Shown here: one piece after another, positions 1 to 6,654 of the stretch | Layout of the letters: each line of letters opens with the position of its first letter | Numbering within the stretch: the first letter of the stretch is position 1 | DNA from: a candidate division TA06 bacterium 32_111 | Lineage (GTDB): Bacteria; Hydrothermota; 32-111 | Direction of reading: 5' to 3' | Length of the DNA stretch: 64,000 nt | Assembly (NCBI GenBank): GCA_001508335.1 | Contig: LGFX01000001.1 | Coordinates: 1 to 64,000 of the forward strand | Made by a program: the position numbers and the translations under genes | Notes under the pieces: model-generated | The model's database searches: none | What the model saw: only the letters and a program-made list of their open reading frames with translations | Told to the model about the DNA's origin: nothing

Positions 1-1
1 C

Positions 2-148
2 AATAAAACTATGGATTTGAGATATATACAGGGGAGTTTAGGGCATAAAAGTTCAAAAACTACAGAGATTTACACCCAAGTTAGCACAAAAAATCTTTCT
101 GCAATAAAGAACCCTCTTGATGGCATTTTAAAAGGATATGAGATATGA
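2..148 (+). CDS. Tyrosine recombinase, C-terminal fragment (probable integron integrase)
   Basis: The window begins inside this gene, so only the last 48 codons are visible. They hold the C-terminal part of the tyrosine recombinase catalytic domain: LGHKSSKTTEIYTQV gives the late His (visible residue 15) and the nucleophilic Tyr (residue 24). The tail IKNPLDGIL resembles the SPLD-type ending common in integron integrases and some Xer-like recombinases. It lies on the same strand as the genes that follow and is separated from the first attI-like junction by about 100 bases. Identity as IntI rather than a generic XerC/D relative rests on the attC-like sites downstream; the diagnostic internal patch of IntI is outside the window. 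Confidence 0.8.
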   Translation, partial: NKTMDLRYIQGSLGHKSSKTTEIYTQVSTKNLSAIKNPLDGILKGYEI

Positions 149-258
149 GGATAAAAACACAGAACAATGGTCATCTAAAGGGGCATATATGCGAACAGTT
201 TGCATATACTCCTTATTTGGTAGGGTATCCGAAGTGTTCGGATATGAACGAGTTATAT
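149..258 (+). other. attI: Putative attI region and junction with first cassette
   Basis: A noncoding stretch between the integrase end and the first cassette. The junction is G252^TTATATG, and the same GTTATAT recurs at the right ends of attC sites 1 and 4. Possible integrase-binding features are GCATATA repeated directly at 183-189 and 202-208, and a perfect 8-bp inverted repeat TATCCGAA/TTCGGATA at 226-244 with a 3-base loop. A cassette promoter may lie here, but I see no convincing -35/-10 pair. Confidence 0.6.
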
Positions 259-1160
259 GACATGGCGGCTCAAATGCTCACAATAAAAAATGGAGGGAAG
301 TAAAACATGGAGAAAATATCTCTATCAATCAAAATCTATATTGGTCTTATCATAGCTCTTGTCATCTTGGGGGCGATTAATGTCTTTTTACCCCAAGGTT
401 CTTTCTTACCAAATCTTCCAGAACAAGAACTTCCAGCTTCGAGACCAGTGCTTGCCCTTGTAAATGCAGCCATTATGCTTATTCTATATGGTGGTTTGGG
501 TTTTCTTGGATTAAGACTTTCACAAAAACTTGGCTTTGCCGATATCTGGGATTTGGGAGTTTCTAATAAACAAAGGTTTTTAATTCCTGCTCTTGTTGGG
601 ATAGCTATTGGTGTATTTTTTATTTTTGCCGATGCCTTTTTGAGTCAATTTTACAAATTAGGCCCACTTCCTCATCCACCGTTTCCTACTTCTCTCCTTG
701 CTTCGGCTACTGCTGGTATTGGAGAGGAAGTGATATTTCGACTATTTTTCATCTCATTTTGGGTATGGCTTATTTCTTGTGTCATCCTTAAAAATAGATG
801 GCAAAACCAAATTTTTTGGGCTGTCGCTATTTTCTCGGGGCTTGCATTTGCCTTTGGTCATATTCCCTCGGTAATGATTCTTTTTGGTTTTAATACTATT
901 ATTGAAATCCCATTTGCTCTTATGACTGAGATTATTCTTCTTAATGGAATACTTTCACTTTTTGCTGCTTATTACTTCAGAAAATTTGGATTTTTGGCTG
1001 CAGTTGGTATCCACTTTTGGGCAGATATAGTCTGGCATGTTATTTGGGGAGTGATTTAGTTATGCCGCCACTTCATATAACACAGCATAAAAGGTTTGTC
1101 CGCAAGTGGCGAACTCACCCAAATTTTTGCTTCGCAAAAACTTCTTTTATACTGAAACCG
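253..1160 (+). mobile_element. Integron gene cassette 1
   Basis: Bounded by the attI-like junction after G252 and the attC1 crossover after G1160. The first 18 bases from G252 are complementary at 16 of 18 positions to 1064-1081, so the two ends of the cassette would pair over much more than the 7-base core when circular. Carries one gene, a CPBP protease. Confidence 0.7.
307..1059 (+). CDS. Cassette 1: CPBP-family (CAAX-like) intramembrane metalloprotease
   Basis: A polytopic membrane protein of 250 residues. It carries the Abi/CPBP signature: EEVIFR near residues 140-145 (EExxxR), then FGHIPS near 181 and HFWAD near 237, which supply the further conserved His residues of this glutamic/metallo intramembrane protease family. 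Members process prenylated or peptide substrates, or act in bacteriocin immunity; the substrate here is unknown. A good ribosome site (GGAGGG) precedes the ATG. It is the only gene of the first integron cassette, in the + orientation usual for cassettes. Confidence 0.85.
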   Translation: MEKISLSIKIYIGLIIALVILGAINVFLPQGSFLPNLPEQELPASRPVLALVNAAIMLILYGGLGFLGLRLSQKLGFADIWDLGVSNKQRFLIPALVGIAIGVFFIFADAFLSQFYKLGPLPHPPFPTSLLASATAGIGEEVIFRLFFISFWVWLISCVILKNRWQNQIFWAVAIFSGLAFAFGHIPSVMILFGFNTIIEIPFALMTEIILLNGILSLFAAYYFRKFGFLAAVGIHFWADIVWHVIWGVI

Positions 1161-1166
1161 TTATAT
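1075..1166 (+). repeat. attC: attC1 site
   Basis: A 92-base imperfect inverted repeat. Outer arms ATATAAC (1075-1081) and GTTATAT (1160-1166) are perfect complements and fit the integron core RYYYAAC/GTTRRRY type. Inner arms CAGCATAAAAG (1083-1093) and CTTTTATACTG (1144-1154) pair at 10 of 11 positions. Unequal spacing between inner and outer arms leaves unpaired bases, as in known attC hairpins. The tip holds a small TTTTTGC-TTCG-CAAAAA hairpin. Confidence 0.8.
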
Positions 1167-1237
1167 GAAATTCCGAACCCCCTTTAAAATAGGAAGAATA
1201 TATGAAGGCCAAAATAATTTAATGGGGAGGTAAAATT

Positions 1238-2296
1238 ATGGAAAAGATGAATATAAAACACTTTGGAGTGACCATCCTTTGTGCAGTGCTTTTAATTTCA
1301 GTTATATTAATAAGCGGATGTATAGAACTAACTCCTACCGAACCAGAAACAATTGTTCCAGTGGATTCTCCGCAACTCCCATCAAGAGGATTCTTTATGG
1401 GAATTTTGCCTACTACTGCTCAAAGTCAATCATTTGATGATGCTTATGCACAAGCTGCTCAATATTCGGAATTCGTTCCTGTGTGGGGCAGACCTACACC
1501 ATTCTACAACCTTGCATCTGACTTAAGTGGAAGCTGGGGACAGACATTTGTAGAACAACTTATTCGCGGCAATGGGATGTTTCCAATAGTCCATATTTCT
1601 TTTATAGGTAGCGGATTAACTCTTGTCACGCCGCCGGGGATGGAAAACGCAACTTTAAGCGACTCTATATGGAGAGCAGCATATAAGCAAGCGGCACTTG
1701 ATGTTGTGAAGGCGACTCGTCCTCTTTACTTATCATTGGGGAATGAAGTCAACAGGTGGTATGAAAAATATGGTGATAATGGGCCTAACGGTTTCACAAA
1801 TTATGTGAGTCTCTATGAAGAGATTTATGAAGCTGTTAAAGAACTATCCCCAGAGACGAAGGTCTTCTGCATTTTCGCCAGAGAAATTGTTTCCGAAAAC
1901 CGGGAAGCAAATCTTGATGTCTTGAAGCTATTCAACTATAGTAAAATTGATTTACTTATTTTTACTAGTTATCCGTATTCCGTGCAGGGTATAAACAGTC
2001 CATCTGATATTCCAGATGATTATTATTCTAAAGCAAGCAATTACATGCCTGGCAAACAATTTGGCTTCAGTGAAATTGCTTGGTCATCACTTGATGCACT
2101 TGGAGGTGAACAAGCGCAAGCAGATTTCATTGTACAAGCTACGGGCCGACTCACACGAGATAAAGGAATAAATTTGCACTTGTTTGGATGGTCATGGCTT
2201 CATGATTTAGATGAAAATGATGCAGTAGGCTTAATTAAATTCGATGGTACTGAAAAACTTGGTTACGCAGCCTGGAAGAACATTTCCGGGAGATGA
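1238..2296 (+). CDS. Cassette 2: lipoprotein with glycoside-hydrolase (TIM-barrel) character
   Basis: 352 residues. An N-terminal hydrophobic signal ends in the lipobox LISGC (residues 24-28), then a Pro/Thr/Glu-rich linker. The body resembles clan GH-A glycosidases: LYLSLGNEVNRWYE near residue 165 places an Asn-Glu pair like the acid/base, and FGFSEIAW near 280 could supply the nucleophile Glu. I cannot assign a GH family or substrate; it could also be a non-catalytic relative. The signal and lipobox style resembles archaeal (methanogen) lipoproteins, a weak hint of transfer. A strong GGGGAGG ribosome site precedes the ATG. Confidence 0.6.
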   Translation: MEKMNIKHFGVTILCAVLLISVILISGCIELTPTEPETIVPVDSPQLPSRGFFMGILPTTAQSQSFDDAYAQAAQYSEFVPVWGRPTPFYNLASDLSGSWGQTFVEQLIRGNGMFPIVHISFIGSGLTLVTPPGMENATLSDSIWRAAYKQAALDVVKATRPLYLSLGNEVNRWYEKYGDNGPNGFTNYVSLYEEIYEAVKELSPETKVFCIFAREIVSENREANLDVLKLFNYSKIDLLIFTSYPYSVQGINSPSDIPDDYYSKASNYMPGKQFGFSEIAWSSLDALGGEQAQADFIVQATGRLTRDKGINLHLFGWSWLHDLDENDAVGLIKFDGTEKLGYAAWKNISGR

Positions 2297-2324
2297 TGAT
2301 GAAAAATTTTTATGGGGTTCACGA

Positions 2325-2359
2325 CTCTGCGGTTGCTTTGCAACCTTGCCCTTCGGGTC
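2325..2359 (+). repeat. Double-hairpin module preceding attC2
   Basis: Two adjacent short hairpins, GGTTGC-TTT-GCAACC (2331-2345) and CCC-TTC-GGG (2349-2357), directly in front of the attC2 outer arm. The 35-base block is identical to 6620-6654, and similarity extends to 43 bases with one mismatch. Confidence 0.85.
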
Positions 2360-2439
2360 ATATAACAGCGGATAAAAGGCTTCGCTACGCTTCGCCCAAA
2401 TTGCCTTCGGCAACTTCTTTTATCAGTAATGTGTTAATT
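2360..2439 (+). repeat. attC: attC2 site
   Basis: 80 bases. Outer arms are ATATAAC (2360-2366) and GTTAATT (2433-2439); the right arm belongs to the next cassette and so need not match. Inner arms GATAAAAG (2371-2378) and CTTTTATC (2417-2424) are perfect complements, with CAG triplets nearby. The tip holds TTGCC-TTC-GGCAA. The inner block GCGGATAAAAGGCTTCGCTA recurs in attC3. Confidence 0.8.
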
Positions 2440-2465
2440 AAATTTTGTAACATGGAGGAAATAAA

Positions 2466-2864
2466 ATGAGAATTTATATTACTCACTGTTCAGCCAAAAA
2501 GGACCAGTCATTAAAAGTTAGTGGTGATAAAGTAACTCCAGATAAGTTATACACTGCAAAGCCAACTCAACATTTTATGAACGAATGTAAGAAGAAAAAT
2601 GTCAACTGGGCTATTTTTTCAGATTTATATGGCGTTTGGTTCCCCAAGATAAAACACGAGTGGTATGATAAACATCCTAACAAAGTTACAGAGCAGGAAT
2701 TCAGAAACCTTTTAAATGATTTTGATCAAAAACTCCAAGGCTATGATGAAATATGGTTTTATTGTAACCCTGCGCGTTTTCATAAATTGTATAAGAGGTT
2801 ATTAAAGGAAACAAAACTAAAAAAAAGAATAAAACTATTTACTCATTACAAAGAGATTATATAA
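2466..2864 (+). CDS. Cassette 3: DUF6884-like protein
   Basis: 132 residues, soluble. The pattern CSAKKD near residue 8, LYTAKPTQHF near 30-40, then WAIFSDLYGVWFP near 49-61 matches the small DUF6884-type family (conserved Ser/Lys near the start, a LY.A..F element, then an SxxYG motif); I recognise it by pattern only. Biochemical role unknown. Paired with a GIY-YIG-like gene 13 bases downstream, so probably co-translated. Ribosome site GGAGGAAATAAA precedes the ATG. Confidence 0.6.
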   Translation: MRIYITHCSAKKDQSLKVSGDKVTPDKLYTAKPTQHFMNECKKKNVNWAIFSDLYGVWFPKIKHEWYDKHPNKVTEQEFRNLLNDFDQKLQGYDEIWFYCNPARFHKLYKRLLKETKLKKRIKLFTHYKEII

Positions 2865-2877
2865 AAAAGAGGTAAAA

Positions 2878-3636
2878 GTGTCAAAAATGTGTAAATGGTT
2901 ACATGAACAATTAGAACAACTGCCGATAATTAAGTATCCTTTCAAGTTAGAAAAATTGCCCGAAAATGGAATATATTTCTTTTATGAAAAAGACGAAATT
3001 TGGGGCCATGGGAAAAATAAACTAAGAATAGTTAGAATTGGCACTCATAACAAAAATGAAAATTTCAGAAACCGTATTAAGGAACACTACCTTTTGGATG
3101 AATCAAAAATGAACTTTGATAAAAATAAGCCTAAACCTTCTGATAGAAGCATTTTCAGAAAAAATATTGGAAGAGCATTAATAAAAAAACAAAATATAGA
3201 GTATTTGCCAATTTGGGAGATAGATTTTACGAAAAGTAAAAATATAAAATGTTTTGGAAATAAACGAAATATAGCTAAGGAAAAAAGAATAGAATCAGCA
3301 ATTACAAAGACACTTAGAGATAGATTTTATTTTAGATTCATCAAAATTGACACTCAATCTGAAAGAAAAACACTTGAGAGATTGCTTATTGGAACAGTGG
3401 CAAGTTGCGATTCGTGCAAAAAGTCTGATAGGTGGTTGGGGAATTACTCTCCTAAAATGCAAATAAAGAATAGTGGTTTATGGTTAGTGCAGCATCTAAA
3501 AGCAAACGGAATAGACGAAAACCATAAAAAAACTATTTTAGAGGCAATCAAGAGCACTAAAAAATGGATAAAAAAACTTATAAAGAACCATAAAAAGATT
3601 CTTGCTTTAAATCGCTCATCCAAATTTTTACTTTGA
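2878..3636 (+). CDS. Cassette 3: GIY-YIG-like nuclease-fold protein
   Basis: 252 residues, Lys-rich. The N-terminal part reads GIYFFYE (near residue 31), then RIVRIGTH (near 50) and RNRIKEHY (near 64-71). These correspond to the GIY, YIG-like and Arg elements of the GIY-YIG fold. RSIFRKNIGRALI and GLWLVQHL follow, as in a subgroup of uncharacterised GIY-YIG-like proteins. A Cys pair (CDSCKK) sits near residue 180. Start appears to be GTG at 2878 with an AGAGG site. The middle (about 125-145) is unassigned. Function is not known; a nuclease role is inferred from fold only. Confidence 0.55.
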   Translation: MSKMCKWLHEQLEQLPIIKYPFKLEKLPENGIYFFYEKDEIWGHGKNKLRIVRIGTHNKNENFRNRIKEHYLLDESKMNFDKNKPKPSDRSIFRKNIGRALIKKQNIEYLPIWEIDFTKSKNIKCFGNKRNIAKEKRIESAITKTLRDRFYFRFIKIDTQSERKTLERLLIGTVASCDSCKKSDRWLGNYSPKMQIKNSGLWLVQHLKANGIDENHKKTILEAIKSTKKWIKKLIKNHKKILALNRSSKFLL

Positions 3637-3670
3637 GAAATCTTCTTTTATGATAAGGGAGGTTAGGATT

Positions 3671-4498
3671 ATGAAAAAAGAAAATCTTGAAAAAATTCAA
3701 GGAACGCTTGAATTAATAACTCGCAAATGGTGGTTTTTAGTTCTTTTTATTCTGGTCGGAACGATAAGTCCACCGATTGTTACAGAAGGATTTGATCCTT
3801 CCAAAATAGGCGAAATTATAATCTATATACTCCAAAATTCTTTGCTTAAATTTTGCTCTCCTCTGTATCCTGTTTTCAAGATTATTCCAATAATTCTAGT
3901 TCTTACTTTAATTTTGTTTGGAAATCGAAGTGGCAGAATCTTTTCTTTTTATGTTGGTATTAATTATCTTCTTTTTGCATTCCTTCAAGGTATCGCGATA
4001 ACTGATAAATATGGTTTTGGAATGGTGACAGGTAATTTCATCCTCATGATACTTGTTTCCATCTTCTGGTTCTGGGAGGCATCTGTTAATAAAAATAATT
4101 TCATTCCTCAAAAACTACCTATTACAAGATATTGGGTTGTTCCATTAGCATTTTTAGTCTTCTGGTATCCAGTAAACCTTGAATCAATGAAACCTGATTT
4201 TAATCTTGTTTATTTATTCACAAACCCAGCGGGTTTAGCCTTTTGTACCATGACGCCTGTATATCTTGGAATACTCACTCTTTATTATCCCAAGGTTAAT
4301 ATCGCAACCCTTAGGGTTACAAGCCTCGTTGGAATAATCATTGGTTTCTGGAATATGGTAGAGAATTTTTTGATTAAGCCCGATATTTTGTGGTGGAATG
4401 GAGTGTTACATCTCCCCTTGCTCTTTATCTCTATCTATGCTCTCGTCCTTTCTTTTAAAAAGATACAACTGGTAGAAGCCACAAAGGAGGAAAAGTGA
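3671..4498 (+). CDS. Cassette 3: polytopic membrane protein, unknown
   Basis: I chose the ATG at 3671 because GGGAGG (3657-3662) sits 8 bases upstream; an upstream in-frame start at 3650 would place the ribosome site inside the gene. The 275-residue product has about eight hydrophobic segments separated by short polar loops and ends in a charged tail (KKIQLVEATKEEK). I do not recognise a family. It is the third gene of the cassette and its stop runs into the attC3 region. Confidence 0.6.
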   Translation: MKKENLEKIQGTLELITRKWWFLVLFILVGTISPPIVTEGFDPSKIGEIIIYILQNSLLKFCSPLYPVFKIIPIILVLTLILFGNRSGRIFSFYVGINYLLFAFLQGIAITDKYGFGMVTGNFILMILVSIFWFWEASVNKNNFIPQKLPITRYWVVPLAFLVFWYPVNLESMKPDFNLVYLFTNPAGLAFCTMTPVYLGILTLYYPKVNIATLRVTSLVGIIIGFWNMVENFLIKPDILWWNGVLHLPLLFISIYALVLSFKKIQLVEATKEEK

Positions 4499-4516
4499 TG
4501 GATATAAGCCAATTGC

Positions 4517-4683
4517 ATATAATAGCGGATAAAAGGCTTCGCTACGCTTCGCCCAAACCCATCCCTCTAAGCCGTAAGCAAGGGCTGAAATGTAGAAACA
4601 TACTCATTAGTAATTTTAATGGCTTAAAAGAAAAATCAAAATGCATAGAGGGCTGGGCTTCTTTTATCCGCAGAACGTTAGTT
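4517..4683 (+). repeat. attC: attC3 site, long form with altered left core
   Basis: A 167-base inverted repeat. Inner arms GCGGATAAAAG (4525-4535) and CTTTTATCCGC (4661-4671) are perfect over 11 bp. Further in, CCCATCCCTCT (4558-4568) pairs with AGAGGGCTGGG (4647-4657) at 10 of 11, and TAAGCC with GGCTTA. The right core GTTAGTT (4677-4683) is good, but the left arm reads ATATAAT where an AAC is expected. It lacks the double-hairpin module. A short ORF reading through it (4495-4746) is not a gene. Confidence 0.65.
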
Positions 4684-4735
4684 GCAATCCTCCCAATCAC
4701 CAGAAGTTTTATAAAATCTGTCGTTAAATTAACTT

Positions 4736-5179
4736 ATGAAAATTAGAAAGTTTACTCAAAAGGATAAAAGAGTTGTTTCCGAACTTTATTATAACCTTCA
4801 CCCGGTTGAAGAGAAAGGAAAAAAGGAAAAAGGTTTATTAATTCCGGTAGAAAAATCTAAATTAAAAACAATTCTCTTAGTTGCAGAAGAGAATGCCCGC
4901 GTAGTTGGATTTATTTGGGGAAATCTTATTATCTATGGATTTTTTAGATATGGTATTGTTGAAGAACTATTTGTTAAAAAAGAATTTAGGAATAAAGGAA
5001 TTGGAAGATCATTAGTTAAAGAAATTATGAAACAATTTAAGAGGTTGAAAGTTAAAGTTGTTTTTGTTACAACAGAGAAAGAAAATAAAGAAGCGATTGA
5101 TTTATATAAAGAACTTGGATTCAAATTGGACAAAGCCCCCTGGTTTTATTGGAATCCAAAAGAAGGTATACCGAAATAA
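4736..5179 (+). CDS. Cassette 4: GNAT-family N-acetyltransferase
   Basis: 147 residues with the whole GNAT fold: VVGFIWGN (beta strand region near residue 57), EELFVKKEFRNKGIGRSLV (near 79-97), which contains the R/Q-x-x-G-x-G/A acetyl-CoA loop as RNKGIG, then AIDLYKELGFK near residue 122. Substrate unknown; cassette-borne GNATs include aminoglycoside and toxin-neutralising types, but nothing here supports one. The ATG lies 53 bases into the cassette with no strong ribosome site. Confidence 0.85.
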   Translation: MKIRKFTQKDKRVVSELYYNLHPVEEKGKKEKGLLIPVEKSKLKTILLVAEENARVVGFIWGNLIIYGFFRYGIVEELFVKKEFRNKGIGRSLVKEIMKQFKRLKVKVVFVTTEKENKEAIDLYKELGFKLDKAPWFYWNPKEGIPK

Positions 5180-5203
5180 TTTTCGGCTCGCGGCGGACTT
5201 CTC

Positions 5204-5232
5204 AGCTCCTTCGGAGCTTCGACCCTTTCGGG
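5204..5232 (+). repeat. Double-hairpin module preceding attC4
   Basis: Two short hairpins in the same position as in front of attC2 and attC5 but with different sequence: AGCTCC-TTC-GGAGCT (5204-5218) and CCC-TTTC-GGG (5223-5232). Conserved shape with changed bases suggests selection on structure. Confidence 0.75.
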
Positions 5233-5234
5233 GC

Positions 5235-5324
5235 ATCTAACAGTGGTTATGAGGTAAAACTTCGCTTGTTTTGACCCAAATTTGTCCTTTCGAACGAACT
5301 TCTCATAACTGCAATTCGTTATAT
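5235..5324 (+). repeat. attC: attC4 site
   Basis: 90 bases. Outer arms ATCTAAC (5235-5241) and GTTATAT (5318-5324). Inner arms TTATGAG (5247-5253) and CTCATAA (5302-5308) are perfect complements, and the CAG at 5241-5243 pairs with the CTG at 5309-5311, leaving TGG extrahelical. The central ACCCAAATTTG-TCC-TTTCG block matches the shared core of the other sites. Confidence 0.75.
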
Positions 5325-5385
5325 GAAATCGTGAACTACGGGCGACCATTGGGAAGGTATAAAATAGGTAACAGGAGGTAACAAA

Positions 5386-5997
5386 ATGAGCAATGAATTT
5401 GAAAGAAAGCATCGTCACTCTGGCTCTGGCCATTTCAGGGGCCATTTTAGCAGCCTTTTCGACTCCGAAAAGGCTCTTAGAGCAATTGGGCTCAAAAGAG
5501 GCGACACCCTTTTAGACGCTGGATGTGGGGAGGGGCGTTTTTCTATTCCTGCCTTAGAGATTGTCGGAGACAGGGGGAAAGTATATGCAGTAGATATTTC
5601 TGAAAAGTCAATAAAGATTCTTAAAGAAAATATCAAGAAAAGCGATATCAAGAACATTGAAGCCTTCGCCGGGGATATAACTAAAAATCTGCCCATAAAA
5701 AACGAAAGTATAGATATATGTTTGATGGCAAACGTTTTACATGGACTTGTCGCAAATAAGGAGGTTGAAAGCGCACTAAAAGAAATGTATAGAGTGCTGA
5801 AACCTAATGGGAGCCTTGTTATAATTGATTTTAAAAAAATCGATGGCCCGCCGGGACCTTCGAAATCTATTAGATTGACGCCTGAAGAAGTTGAGGAGAT
5901 TATCGGCAAGTATGGATTTAAAAAGAAAAAAGTTTCTGAGATAGGAGAATATCATTATGCAATCACATTTGTTAAAAAATTAAGTAGAGAAGGATAA
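5386..5997 (+). CDS. Cassette 5: class I SAM-dependent methyltransferase
   Basis: 203 residues. Motif I is LLDAGCGEGRFS (near residue 42), motif II KVYAVDISEKS (near 66), motif III FAGDITKNLP (near 92) and motif IV ICLMANVLHG (near 107), then LKEMYRVLKPNGSLVIIDF: a standard Rossmann methyltransferase of the UbiE/COQ5-like type. Substrate unknown. A His-rich N-terminus (ERKHRHSGSGHFRGH) is unusual. Ribosome site AGGAGG is strong. The second methyltransferase begins 2 bases after the stop. Confidence 0.85.
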   Translation: MSNEFERKHRHSGSGHFRGHFSSLFDSEKALRAIGLKRGDTLLDAGCGEGRFSIPALEIVGDRGKVYAVDISEKSIKILKENIKKSDIKNIEAFAGDITKNLPIKNESIDICLMANVLHGLVANKEVESALKEMYRVLKPNGSLVIIDFKKIDGPPGPSKSIRLTPEEVEEIIGKYGFKKKKVSEIGEYHYAITFVKKLSREG

Positions 5998-5999
5998 AT

Positions 6000-6549
6000 A
6001 TGTCAAACTTAAAGAGAATACCCAATTTTGCTTTGAAGATGATGTTCTTTATGCACGATAATCCATTTCTCTGGATATTTAGAAATCCTTATAGGCTTTT
6101 AAAAGCTGCTGGGCTTAAACATGGACAAAAAGTTCTGGAAGTAGGGTGTGGCACCGGCTTTTTTACAATTCCGGCTGCAAAAATAGTAGGTGAAAAAGGA
6201 GTTATTTATGCGTTGGACAATCATCATCTATCTATAAAAAGAGTTCAGGGGAAGGTAAAAAAAAGAAGGGGTAGAGAATGTCAAAAACATTCTTGCTGAT
6301 GTAAACAGGACTAGATTGCCGTATGAAAGTATTGATGTTACATTTCTTTTTGGTTTCGTTCATCATACTGGAGGTCTGGAGAATATTTTTCCCGAGCTGT
6401 ATCGTGTTTTAAAACCTGAAGGTATACTTTCTATTGAAAAAACTCCTTGGCTATCAGAGAAAAAGTTGGTTACGGCAGTAGAAAGAAACGGATTTATTTA
6501 TTTGGGTCAACAAGAAAGGGTTTTCTTATTCACAAAGAGAAAAGCGTAG
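6000..6549 (+). pseudogene. Cassette 5: second SAM methyltransferase, frameshifted
   Basis: The first part (6000-6299) carries motif I, KVLEVGCGTGFFTIP, and VIYALDNHHLS. The second part (6316-6549) carries VTFLFGFVHHTGG and LYRVLKPEGILSIEKTP. Reading in a different frame from about 6265 joins them as VENVKNILADVNRTRLPYES, so one intact gene is broken by a one-base shift near the A8/G4 runs at 6257-6270. A sequencing error in the homopolymer is as likely as real decay. Homologous to the preceding methyltransferase. Confidence 0.75.
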
Positions 6550-6619
6550 AGGATCTTAAGCAAATAAAATATGAATAGAAGAAGAAAATGCTTGTATTAA
6601 TGTCGCCCTACGTTCACAA

Positions 6620-6654
6620 CTCTGCGGTTGCTTTGCAACCTTGCCCTTCGGGTC
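6620..6654 (+). repeat. Double-hairpin module preceding attC5
   Basis: Identical over 35 bases to 2325-2359: GGTTGC-TTT-GCAACC then CCC-TTC-GGG, placed directly before the left arm of attC5. Confidence 0.85.

Larger units (their letters stand above)
1161..2433 (+). mobile_element. Integron gene cassette 2
   Basis: Lies between the attC1 and attC2 crossovers. Its front GTTATATGA and its own right-end ATATAAC are complementary. A second complementary pair, GAACCCC (1175-1181) and GGGGTTC (2314-2320), lies further in. Carries one lipoprotein gene. Confidence 0.7.
2434..4677 (+). mobile_element. Integron gene cassette 3 (three genes)
   Basis: Lies between the attC2 and attC3 crossovers. At over 2.2 kb with three same-strand genes it is long for a cassette. 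No attC-like fold is visible in the short gaps at 2865-2877 and 3637-3670, so either it is a true multi-gene cassette or former cassettes fused after losing internal sites. Confidence 0.6.
4678..5318 (+). mobile_element. Integron gene cassette 4
   Basis: Bounded by attC3 and attC4 crossovers (after G4677 and G5318). Front GTTAGTT and right end ATCTAAC agree at 6 of 7 complementary positions. Carries a single GNAT gene. Confidence 0.7.

Noticed and set aside
226-244. LexA (SOS) box near the integrase end
   Set aside because: The palindrome differs from known CGAAC-N4-GTTCG or CTGT-N8-ACAG boxes and lies after, not before, the integrase gene. Kept only as an unassigned element.
2231-2413. 60-codon minus-strand ORF over attC2
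   Set aside because: Arises from the attC stem and hairpin module; no ribosome site.
4495-4746. 83-codon ORF between the membrane protein and the GNAT gene
   Set aside because: It reads straight through the attC3 inverted repeat; its composition is dictated by the stem, and it has no domain.
5415-5909. 164-codon minus-strand ORF over the first cassette 5 methyltransferase
   Set aside because: Shadow of a clear methyltransferase on the + strand; Ser/Pro/Leu-rich with no motif.
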